A DNA stretch of 64,000 nucleotides from the NCBI GenBank assembly GCA_964019695.1, contig CAXHUL010000248.1, positions 372,001 to 436,000 on the forward strand, read 5' to 3'. Shown piece by piece: positions 1 through 11,600 of this stretch. A program made the translations under genes and the position numbers. The DNA is from Loripinus fragilis. Its lineage: Eukaryota; Mollusca; Bivalvia; Lucinida; Lucinidae. The notes beneath the pieces are model-generated. The model was not told where the DNA came from and did not search any database. It worked only from the letters and a program-made list of their open reading frames with translations. Every line of letters begins with the position of its first letter. Position 1 is the stretch's first letter.

Positions 1-29
1 CAGTCACACAGATTTTGGAAACAAGAAAT

Positions 30-705
30 TACTAACTGCGTGCTTAAAGTGATGTTTACGAGATCATCATTAACCAGTATGACCTCCATTTTTACGAATG
101 CTTAGCAGAATACGTCGCCTCATTGAATTTACGTAACGTTGTATGACCACGTTAGGGATACGTATGTAATTCTAACAGAGGTGCACATTGAAGTCATTTA
201 ACGCATCCATTTGATGATTGGACCTGGCCCTCCGACCCAATTCATCCTATACGTGTTGTATGGGGTTCATAACCGGGGATGAAGCAGGCCAAGGCAAGAG
301 GTTGACGTTATTTTAGCATGGAATTATGTGGTTAATTACGTGTTGTGTGAGACCTTGCATTGTCATGCTGGAAAATGTCAGGTCGGTTATTTTGCACGAA
401 ATGACTAATTATCTTTTGTGCATGAACCCAGTAAAGATGAGCAATAATGGTTGCCGTTTAAAACGATTACGTGGGTGAGTTAACATGTTAACGCGATAAC
501 GACGTAACGTCGTCACACGTGCGCGACCAGGTCTTTCACAAGCTCTGACATACCCAGTTCTGTTGTACTTGATCATTAGATAATGAATAGTCTGTCTAGA
601 GCAGCCAAAATGATGCGTGATACCATTTACCGTAGACCCGCCTTAAGCACGCCAATAACTTGGTTTCTTTGATCTTTTGAAAGACGTGCCGTCACTAAAT
701 GGAAG
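30..705 (-). pseudogene. Decayed Tc1-like transposase
   Basis: Reading the minus strand in shifting frames gives Tc1-family landmarks in order: an N-terminal helix-turn-helix like RLSKDQRNQVIGVLKAG (~700-630), RVTTLR and THPRNRFKR (~510-450), NRPDIFQHDNARSHTT (~395-345, containing a catalytic Asp), a LPWPA..SP.MNPI.H segment (~300-250), and RYVNSMRRRI with NGGHTG (~145-75). Frameshifts and stops break the frame repeatedly, so it is inactive. Terminal inverted repeats were not identified. Confidence 0.85.
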
Positions 706-720
706 CGTTTTGTAACAATA

Positions 721-1280
721 AATTGTTTTTTATTACCAGTACTCAGCTGCAAATGTTTTCTTGTCAGTTTTAAAGTTGTTAATGAACCACCTGTTTTTTA
801 GCGTGTGCAACGTAAGGAACACGTTTTTCAGGCGTTCACACTCGAATAGACCTGCGATTTGCATAATCGTTATCTGCGACGAAGTCCCGATAAGCATGCG
901 TACATCTAACAACGACATGTACACTAACAAAACAGTTATTCAAAGAAATAAAGTGTAAAGTTTTCATTTTGGGTCAGTGTATGTTTTCTTTGAAAAAATA
1001 AGAAACTAATTTTAAATTACATTCTTTATCTAGAGGCCTGATGGTATGCCATTTTTGGCTGTTTTACATGTAGTTCCCTGAAAATTATGCTAGATATTTG
1101 AACAGTGGACCGAATTCTAAACCTCTTTGTTATTTGTCTGTTGTTTTACTTTTGCTAATGTTTATGCACAAATATTGACAAACTCCAGTAAAATAGTTTT
1201 TATCTCTTGTCCAGTCATAGCTGCTTTGCTTGGAGCATGGGTATAAACCATTTTTGTTGTTTTAAACCAATAAGTTTTAA
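721..1280. other. Intronic sequence, nothing recognised
   Basis: AT-rich intron sequence between the Tc1 remnant and repeat family C. Overlapping open frames on both strands show no domain or coding character. Confidence 0.6.
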
Positions 1281-1815
1281 ATAGAGGATCTTACATGAGT
1301 GCTCATGTTTTATTGAATTAATTAAACAAGTTGACAAAAAATGCAAGGCTTGCCAAGTTTTTACTGTCTTTTTCTCAACGACTTTAATAATATCAACAAT
1401 ACAAGAGTAGGAATGTTAGATTCTAGTTATCATATGACATTAATATTACTTTAAAATCTCATTTGTGCCGTTAAAACGTCATAATTTTATAATTATGTAC
1501 GTGATTTTGTTAGGGATTTCATAACGTTTCTTGAAAATCTGTAAACCACTAGTGGTCTATCAATTTTATTGCATGACGTTATATCACTCCCAGACGCAAC
1601 GTTTTGTTTGATTTGATTCTTTACGTCCCATCAACAATCTTTCAGTTATATAGGGACGGGTCTTCCTGGGTTAAACCAATACTAAGCTAGGATTAATGTG
1701 TCTTGCTCAAGGACCACAACGCAGTGACGCCGGTGAGGCTCGAACCCGCGGCCCTTTGGTCTCGAGTTAAGCACTCTACCTCTGAGCCACTGCGCTACCC
1801 AGACGCAACGTCATA
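1281..1815 (+). repeat. Dispersed repeat family C, copy 1 (split by a SINE)
   Basis: Begins ATAGAGGATCTTACATGAGTG and ends CACTCCCAGACGCAACGTCAT after removal of the inserted SINE. The same sequence recurs at 26239-27385 and 62851-63152. No terminal inverted repeats were seen, so the class is unknown. Without the SINE it is ~325 bp. Confidence 0.75.
1602..1797 (-). mobile_element. tRNA-derived SINE with 13 bp target-site duplication
   Basis: On the minus strand it starts with a tRNA-like head: a box A-like TAGCGCAGTGGCTCAGAGG and a box B GGGTTCGAGCC. A unique body follows, ending near GGGACGTAAAGAATCAAATC. It is flanked by identical CCCAGACGCAACG at 1589-1601 and 1798-1810, inside repeat C. 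The 3' end is a short A-rich/CAAA-like tail rather than poly(A). Confidence 0.85.
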
Positions 1816-2084
1816 TAATATTAAATGAATTTAATTGGATTGTTTTTTTCTGTTATGATTCATTTAAAAAGTTACTAAGCCTGTACAAACAAAAGAACAA
1901 ATCTTGTGACTTAACAACAGCAGAATCTAGGATAAAGATGTCAGATTGAATACATTTAAGCATCCTACCCTGGTGACTGCAGTTGCAATTCATACATTGG
2001 CAGATATAATCTTGTTGTTTGGAGTTTTGTGTTTGATCTGTTTTAATGAAATTGTTCTTTGATCCCATTCTAGTTTTGCAGTCA

Positions 2085-2215
2085 TTTCACTAAGGAAGAG
2101 GGAACCAGTTGATTTATTTTAATTATGTTTTGTGTTTGTGTTCTGATGGATAAGTTTATGAATGCCATGGGTTGGTCTGTGAATGCGGTATTACCTGGTT
2201 ATACTCACTTATATC
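2085..2215 (+). repeat. Dispersed repeat family B, diverged fragment
   Basis: Shares TTTTGCAGTCAT...AAGAGGGA, ATGCCATGGGTTGGTCTGTG and the end TACTCACTTAT with the better copies at 12040-12560 and 42065-42530. Old and diverged. Confidence 0.55.
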
Positions 2216-2505
2216 TCTTCTTCAAATGATATATCAAAATTCATGTATTATAGTTTGTGATATATGATGCAAACTGTTTGTCACTTGTTCAAGCTCATGG
2301 TATTATTGTGTAGCAGAGAAAAGAATGTAAGCGTTAGGTTAAAATAAAAATAACAAGATATCCATTAACTAGTTTATAGTTTAAATCTAGAACGCAAAAT
2401 GTACATAATAAACATTAATGATTGGAATGTAAATTTAATTTCAATTAATGATGTATACGGTTAACATCAGCGTTAGTATACAGTGTTTATCAATATTGTC
2501 AATAC

Positions 2506-2641
2506 CAGTGTTTGGACCATGTTCACACGCTGTCGTCGGAGTGCCCCCACACAGCTAGCGATATCAACATAATCTTCATGTTTCCCTTGCTCTGTCAGAA
2601 TATCTAGAGCTATATAAGTTCCAGTTCGACCAATTCCAGCG
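2506..2641 (-). CDS. Exon 18: PTP domain, P-loop Arg and Q-loop
   Basis: One base plus 45 codons: AGIGRTGTYIALD completes the HCSAGxGRTGT signature (Arg874 binds phosphate), and RQRVNMVQTL carries the Q-loop Gln912. Acceptor TTTTTCAG|C (phase 2), donor ACACTG|GTATTG (phase 0). The family continues with a short EQYxFLHxAL helix; I searched 1-2505 by eye and did not find that exon, so the gene probably continues past base 1. Confidence 0.95.
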
Positions 2642-5600
2642 CTGAAAAATATAATTCCATAGACACCAATTATGTGAGCACACATTTATTTATATACAAA
2701 ACAGTAGCTCAAAATAATGCAATCGTATCGATTTATATAACAAGGAAACAAAATGAAAGTATAAAATGTGATTATATGAGCAACTATTTCTAATAAGAAT
2801 GTGGTTAGCTAATTAAACGTTAGTGCGAGTATAGTGTAGTGCGCAAAAGGCAAATTCAGAGGGGTCTGGACCCCCGACCCAACTAAAAAATCACAATTTG
2901 TCATTTGTTCCATTAGAAACACTGGTATGGACCTCCCTTGAGAAGCAATTGGACACTCCGGGTCTTATTGCTTCTTGAGAGAGGCCAGGATGGCACTCTG
3001 TGAAATAGGTTTATGACTTAAGAAAATAAAAGGGACCTGCTTATGAAATTGTTTTGATCCGCACATGGTGCCACCATGTAGTATGTAGTAGTATGTGTCC
3101 ACTAGCTGCCAAATACTTTTTAAACAATTCGAATCACAGACAACAGTTTCCTTAAAAAATGTAAATTTTCTATTATAAAAACAATATAGGTCATTACTGC
3201 CTTACAGGCAGGCTTCTTAAAATAATATATTGAGAATGCTTAACATGAGTCCCATTGGCCAAGGATCGCTCACTTAAGTTCTTGTCACAAGGAGAGGATG
3301 TTAAACACAAAATATATACATCCCATTTCTCAACCTACTAAGTCAAGCTTGGACATCACTCAGACCATAATCAAAGACTACTAATTCACTAAGTTCAATC
3401 AAACTATACTAGCCTGCACTATAAATATGTCAATGTCTAATGCTTTTACCCAGCCAAAAGGTCAGTGTATGCGTAAGGTCAAATTTGCATAATGTTGTAC
3501 ACTTCTTTCCCTTTAATTTAATATGCAACATAACCTTCTTCAGAAAATAATGTATTGAAATTTGACACCATCTGGGAGATGTGGGTGTAGCAAATTGCAG
3601 ACTATTTGCTTGCATTGTGTTCTCTGCTTCATTCCCTTTTAATTTGACATGCAACATGACTACTTTCAGAAAAGAAGAAATGACATTTTGACCCAAGGTG
3701 TCAAGGGTGTGTGTGCTGCAGGCCCATTTTTGGTCCCAGGGGCATAATTAGACCAAACTTGGTAGCGTCCAATGGGTGATGCTACATATCAAATATTAAG
3801 GCTCTAGTCCTTGTGGTTTCATACATGAAGATATTTTAAATGTGTTCCCTATATAAGTCTATGTAAAACATGCTACCCTGGGACGCGCCCAATTTGGCCC
3901 CAGGGGCACAATTTGAACAAAATTTGTAAAGGTACACTTTGAGATGCTACATACTGAATATCAATTCTTTAGGTATTGTGGTTACAGACAAGAAGATTGT
4001 TTCATGTATCACTGTATCAGCCTATGTAAAACATGTGACCTCCTGGTAAGGTCATTTTTTGGCCCAAGGAGCATATTTTGAACAAACTTAGAAGAGGTCT
4101 ACTAGATGAGACTTCATACCCAATATTAAGGCTTTAGGCCTTGTGGTTTCAGACAAGAAGATTTTTCTTTGTTTACGTATGTAAGACTATGTAAAACATG
4201 CGACTGCAGGGCGTGGCCATTTTGGCCCCAGGGGCATAATTTGAACAAACTTGGCAGAGTTTTAAATGGTGATGTGTCACACCAAATATCAAAACTCTAG
4301 GACTTAAAGTTTTTACAAACAAGAGGATTTTTTTCATTTTTTACTTATATTACTTACTTCTATTAAAAAGTGACACCCTTGGGCATGGCCATTTTGACCC
4401 CAAGAACATAATTTGAAAAAAAAACTTGATGATAAATATCAAGGCTCTTAGCGCTGTGGTTTCAGAAAAGAAGATTTTTCATGTTTTCCCTATAAAAGCC
4501 TATGTGAAACATGTAAAGCCAAGAGCGGGGCCTTTTTTCAGCACCAGGAGCATAATTAAAACAAACTTGGTAGAGATTTAATTGGTGATGTGTCACATCA
4601 AATATCAAAGTAAGTAAGGGTGCAAAGATCAGGAATCGATACAATCAAGTACCACACCTGACCCAGGATACCAATGGGAAAGTGACAAACTCACAGTAGA
4701 CACCACAAACGAGAGCCAAGAGGTCAGCCCTTTCCCAGCAGGTGACCACAAAGCACATATAAACAGACGCGCAAAAAGACATAGCAAACACAAGACAGAA
4801 CAAAAACATAAAAGATCCACAAAAGTCTCTAGGACCTGCGGTTTCAGACAAGAAGATTTTTTCATGTTTTTCTATATAAGCCTATGTATAAGTGCTCCGT
4901 GGGGCATGGCAATTTTTGGCCCCAAGATCATTATTTGAAGAAGCTTAATATAGGCCAACTAGATGATGTTTCATACCAAATATCAAGGCTCTTAGCCTTG
5001 TGGTTTCAGAAAAGAAGATTTTTTCATGTTTTCTCTATAAAAACCCATGTAAAACATGTGAACCTCAGAACGGGGCTATTTTTGGCACCAGTGGCATATT
5101 TTGAACAAATTTGACAGAGGTCTGCTTGGCGGTACCTCATACCAAATATCAAGACTCTAGGCCTTGTGGTTTCAGACGAGAATAGTTTTCCTGTTTTCCT
5201 AAATAAGCCTATGTGAAACATGTGACTCCCAGGGCGGGGAGGAGCAAATTTGAAGAAACTTGGTAAGGGTATACTAGATGATGTTTTACACCTTATATCA
5301 AGGTCTTATGGTTTCAGAGGGATAGCCGACCAGCATGCCGTTGACTGACGATGGATAAAGACCGATCACAAAAGCTGACCCTGTTACTATGTGACAGGCG
5401 AGCTAGACAGGGAATGTTATACACAAGAACAGGAAGATGGTATACCTTGATGTCACATGGTAATTGATAATATTTATTAAGTATTGTATTACTTGTCATG
5501 TATAAAAGTAAGTAAGGGTGCAAAGATCAGGAATCGATACAATCAAGTACCACACCTGACCCAGGATACCAATGGGAAAGTGACAGACTCACAGTAGACA

Positions 5601-8600
5601 CCACAAACGAGAGCCAAAAGCCTTTTTAATGAATGCTTTTGGATAATGAAATCAAGAACTTACCTGCAGTGAACAATTGTTGGGCCACTTCCTGTGGTCT
5701 TCAGCTTCTTAACTTTATTTTGAAAATGAACTATAGCTGATGTATACTGAGGTACTCCTTTGTCAGGCCATGCAGTAAAATGAAACTGACGAATAGTTCT
5801 TTCTGCACCAGATAACTGGAAACAACAACCATAACAGAAACGGTGATTAGATAAAAGCCAGAAAAATTACCGCACTCTACACCCCCTCCCACCAAAATAT
5901 GAACAATACACCTGAAATATAGATCAGGACGGTTTTCACATAAGGTCAAGGTTTTGCCATTAAAAATACCAAATCATGCTTTTTTAGCTCACCTGTCACA
6001 TAGTGACAAGGTGAGCTTTTGTAATCAGCATAGATCCATCACCCATCGTCGTATGTTAACAATTGAATTTAATGACATCTCCTCCTAACTTCTGGCTGGA
6101 TTTTAACAAAAATCTGCATGTATGACCCTCGTATCACCCTCTTTAATAATTGTTCAAATGCTTTTTGTCTATTGTATATCTAGGTCACACAGACTAAAAA
6201 AAGATTTTCTAGATGAAAATTTCAAAACTCTTCTTGTCTAAATCCCCAAGGCCTAGAACCTTGATATTTGGTATGTAGCATTATCTAGTAGACTTCTACC
6301 AAGATTGTTCAAATGATGCCCCTGTCGCCAAAATCGTGCCTGCCCTATGGGTCACATGTTTTACATATACGACTTGAATAGGGAAACCATGAAAACTCTT
6401 CTTGTCTGAAACCACAAGCCATAGTGCCTTGATATTTAGTATGTAGAATCACCTAGTAGACCTCTACCAAGTTTGTTCAATTATGTCTCGGGGGACCCGG
6501 GGGTCACATGTTTTACATATGTTTATATAGGGAGAAACATGAGAAAATCTTTTGTAAAACAAGAAGACCTAGAGCCTTGATAATTGGTATGTAGCACCAC
6601 CTAGTAGACATCTACCAAGCTTGTTCAAATGATGTTCCTGGGGCCACAAATGTTGTCACCACGAACATGGCCAGCCATCAACAAATACCTATATTTAAGC
6701 TTTAAACTAAACTCAGGTGAGCGATTAAGGTCCACTTGGCCCTCTTGTTTACTTGTTAAATCCACAGCAATGCCTGTGCCCTAACTGATTGAACACCAGG
6801 TTAATATGAGTAAGTTTGTGCACATGCCATTTTGTTTCCTATTCAAGCCACAGCTTATATTTTTGCAGGAAACATAGCTAAACGTAAGTAGTAAGCGATT
6901 TTGTTTGATTATAAAATTTCCACTGTGGTAAGCCAACATTTGCTCAATTTGCAATTCTAATAAGTTAGTAGCATCATCTTAATAATTCAAACTCAGAGTT
7001 GATTATTAAATAAAATGTTGGTTTAAAACTTCTTCTAAATAATGGGATATCAGAGCCCTACTTTTATGGTGATTTTGTGTATCAATATTAAAGATTTGCT
7101 GGAAAGTCTGCTTTACTGATAAATTCGAAAAGATAATCAAACGTTATAAAACTTTAGATATAACCTATAGTCCTGCCGCAATAATAAGAAACTCGAAAAT
7201 CTGGAATATTATTTTATTACTTGTATTTTTCTGAACTTTAAGCTCAAATCTGGATTTAGAATATCCTGCAGTGTCAGTAGAAAATTGTTGGAAGAATCTA
7301 CTACTACTGCCCTGACCCCTAATCTCTTGGGAACTTCGACATTTTTAGGCTTTATGAAAAGCGGGGGGAATTTAAACAGTGTGACAGCCATGTGACGGCC
7401 TATATATCTCTACTTAAATTTCTACAGGTAAGTGTCAAAAGCATCACACATTTTAAACTCGTGATTGCTTTGTACATGCCAGATTTATTTTTTAAGCACT
7501 GCCATTCAGTTGATAGTATCGATTCAATCAGCACAGACACATATCCAACTGATCCAGTACGATTAGTTTGATCCGGGTAATTACTGTTTGCTATGTTTGT
7601 AAGGACTTTTTCTACTAAAACAGTGTGATGTGGCTATAATGGACAGTTTTATAAAAACAATTCTTACTGTGGTAAACGACCTAAACATTATCGACTACAT
7701 GTACATATGTAGTATTATAGTCAACCATTCATTTTCTGTTATTAGTTGATTTGAGCTGTTTACATACATTCTTTCAATAGTAACACTCAAGTCATAATCC
7801 TGGACCAAAATGATGATGGGCCCTTAAAATAGGCCAATGGCCCATATCCTATTCAAATACATGCAGGTTACATCATTTTAATGGGCCTTTTGAAATTTCT
7901 ATGGGCCATTTGCTAAAATTGATGGGCCAGGGAATCCTTAATATCTATATTATAGCATAATTGACATGATCTTTAAATAGCTTATATATGAGGCCTAGCT
8001 AAAAATAACGTCCATTTTAGCAGAAATAACGGTTTTCCAACAAAATGGGTAAGGCCTATTCCAGGATTATCCCTGTCAAGTGTCAAATAAGTGGAATAAA
8101 ATGCCCGAATTTTACCATCAGTATTATTAGAGCAAAAGTTAGCCATGATACCAGCTAATACCTTTTGTCAAAATACTGCCTGAAATGATTCACGATTATT
8201 GAATGCTCAATGCGATGTAAATTTAAAACGTACATCTAAAGTCATTTATTCACGATTCTAATTTATGCAGCAGTACTATATATATACGATACACTTTATG
8301 CTATACTGAACAATTGTGAAAAGGCTACACTACAATATTTTATATTTTGTAAGAAAGTATTAGACGAAAAGTATTTACTAAAGCTTAATAATGTTTAGAA
8401 GTCTTCCAGCAAGCGATTCATCGAAGCTCAACCAATTTGTCTCGTTAGATGTCCGAGTTAATTCCTATTTTGCGTTTGAAGTTTTATTCACTGAGTTTTG
8501 CAATTGCGCATGCGCAAAAAAGATTGTTATGCTTATTAGAATTCGCCATAATTGTGTTGTATTAATACACAAGAAAACTGTATTATCACTTGAAACACGC

Positions 8601-11600
8601 TCGGAAATCAATTTCGAATTTATCAAATTTGTAAAAAAAAATTGTAAAATGTCTCCTTTTGACGAAAACAACTAGGGAATATTAAATATTTGGTAATCTT
8701 CGATTTATCACGATTTTCGATAACTTTCTCCCTTTTGCCAAATCAGGTAGACCTATCAGCACATTGCTCCTACCATTTCTCGACCAGTAATGTGTTCAGA
8801 CTAAGATGCAATAACACATTGATTTTCTTATGGAGATTGCAGTGTTAAAATTTCAAGCTTAGCCAATTCGATGAAAACTCTCTTTCTTAGGTTGCTTTTC
8901 TAAACGATCAACGCATATTTTTGGTTGTCACATGTCTAAGACTACAATTTTGTTCAGTCGGATCTGGTTGGCAGTGTATTTCGGAAGGCCAAAACTGTGT
9001 GAGATTTCTGTTTAAATTTGTAACCTGGAAAATTGGACCCCTGTCACATTTGAATGACATTTTTCTGTCTTGTTTTTGTTATGATTTCGTGCGCGTCTGT
9101 TTATTGATGCCTTGTGGTCCCCTCAGCGGCTTGGAAAGGGCTGACCACTTGGCTCTCATTTGTGATGTCTAATTGTGAAGTTGTAACTTTAAATTGGTAT
9201 CCTGGGTAAGGAGTGGGCTTGATTGTATAGATTCCTGATCTTTGCGCTCTTTCTTACTTTCATGTGTTTCCTCGAGACAACATCGGTAAACCTTTTACTT
9301 TATACATAACACAGTCTTTGAACAGTCAGATACACTTTCATTTGCTTTACTGGATGGCATCATTTTGCATATAAATGGCAAACAATTCAGGTGTAGAGTT
9401 TGTACTTTCGTTCAGTATATAACATACACGGGGATTACTGACCTGAAACAACATCGAATTATTTAGTCAACCGTTGCATACTATTAATAAACTGGGTCAG
9501 TTTATGTCCATTCTACCAAAAGTAATACTCCCTCGTTGAAAAGAACCAAAAATATGCCAAAATTCCATCTAATTACAGAAAAACATCGTAAAAACATAAG
9601 GTTGAAAATTTTGTCAAAAAATACTGCAGCTTTTTCTACCCGCATATCAAAAAGTTCTAAAGAAAATAACGTGAAAAGATGCATTTTAAGTCGATTTTTC
9701 GCGTTTCTTATTAATGCGGCAGTACTTTAGCTTACCTTGTTTTTAATTACCAGTGTGCGTATGATAAAATTGGAAAAATATTCTGTTTCTACCAAACTGA
9801 CTGTAATTGAGCCCCACTGCTGGGATCCTTCATCTGGCCAGTACTGTATGCACTACATCTGAATAAAATGTGCAAATGCAGAAGTTATCCAGTGACATCA
9901 AATGTTAAGATTTTATTCTAAGCGTTTACCTGTTTGCCGTTTAAGTTAATCTGAGACGTTGGCTCAAGGCCAGTTATTGCGACCGTTGAATGTCTGTCAT
10001 ATGGCATACGTCATCAAAAACTACTTCAAAAGGATATCTCCTTCCAAACCACTGGCTGGATTTTTACCAATCTTGGCCAAAATATATCTTATATGACTGT
10101 CTTTAAAATTGTTTAAATGGTTCTGGTCCATTACATTTCTATGTCACATAGGCTAAAATAGTTTTTCGAGAATAAAACTTTAAAAAATCTTTTAGTCTGC
10201 AACCACAAGATCTAGAACCTTAATTTTGGCATTAAGCATCACTTAATAGTTTTCTGCCAAGGGTTTTCATATTATGTCTATAAGGCAAAACTGTCCCTGC
10301 CCTGCGGGTCACATGTTCTACATTAGCTTATACACATAGCAAATTTCTAATTGGTCACCTTACATTTTACACTTGTTTTGAAAGTAAGATTCTGTTATAC
10401 AAAATTCATGCTTATATAAATCAACCAAGGTTTTGCCGATACTCTGCAGGTCATTTCATTTAAGAATGACTGATACTTCTTTCAAAGACGATGCTAGAGT
10501 AAATGTACCCTCATTTCAAAACGTCACATTTTTCTATACTATTAAATATTCCACAGAGACACTACCATTTGTGTTTTCGTTTGTTTGAAGATGGTACTGG
10601 CTGCAGTGATTAAAGACAAACGAGCTTCTAATGAGTTGCTTCACTCGAACTAGTTATTTTTGTTACGTAGTAGCATGAAGACAAATACTACCAGCAGCTA
10701 AATCATAAAAAATTCAGCTTCATGCATGCAATTTACATAGGATGTTTGCACTGTTCTGTACCCCTTATTATCTGCGACAGGGCATTGACATTTTTAGCGT
10801 TTATTCATTACTTCTAGACGTCACTGTTCTAATTAGGAAATTTAAAAAAATGCAAAGTGCTGTCAAATTGATTTCTTTAAGTTTTACTTTCAAACCGGAA
10901 GTGCACAGCAGCAGTAAAATGTTTGTCATCACAAAATGGACAAATCAAGTTCTATGATGTTGTGCCATTCTTGTTCAGATACAATAAAATGCATACAACA
11001 ATTTTTGCACGAGCTACTGGTGATTTTTAAAAAATCTCAAAAAATGTGATATTTTAAAAAATGTGTAAAGAATCTACTTTAGTTGAAATGTCAAGTGTTT
11101 TGTGTTTTTTTGGAGTCAGCTATACCAGTTTATTGCCAATTGCACTTAAATTTGATATAAACCTTAACTTAAAACCAGTTTTCTTCAAAAAAGCGTATTT
11201 TTTGCATTTTGAACAAAAGAACTGTGGTTTGAAAAACAACTTGTCTGAGAGACTGCTAAACTTTTGCCCTTTAAACTGCACATAGTTAGGCAAAATCTTA
11301 TTTCAATGTTATTAGCGCTTGGTCAGAAATAATGAGTTTAAAAAGTGACCAATTAGAAATTGTGTTGAGTGTATAGGAAAACATAAAAATGTTCAAGGCT
11401 TAGGGCTTTGATATTTCGTATGTACCATCAACTAGTAAACCACTACCAAGTAAGAGTAAATGGCTAGGATTTGGTACCTGTAGAATAACTTTTAAGCCCC
11501 CAGTGGCTTAGGCTGCCGTCTGCCCTAGGGATGTGGTTCTATTGTTTCAAATTCGTTATTCAGTGTTGCTTCCATTGTGGGATTCTGTAAATCTCTATGT

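Noticed and set aside
1735..1800. A tRNA gene on the minus strand (boxes A and B present)
   Set aside because: The tRNA-like part is followed by a SINE body and flanked by target duplications, and the same body recurs elsewhere; no intact acceptor stem was established.
1853..2068. Possible exon encoding the C-terminal helix of the PTP domain
   Set aside because: The translation is Cys/Asn-rich without EQY.FLH or other PTP motif and has no suitable acceptor.
7209..7391. Possible extra minus-strand PTP exon between exons 16 and 17
   Set aside because: Exons 16 and 17 join in phase and give a continuous PTP sequence (IKNK|LSGAERTIRQF); the frame has no PTP similarity.
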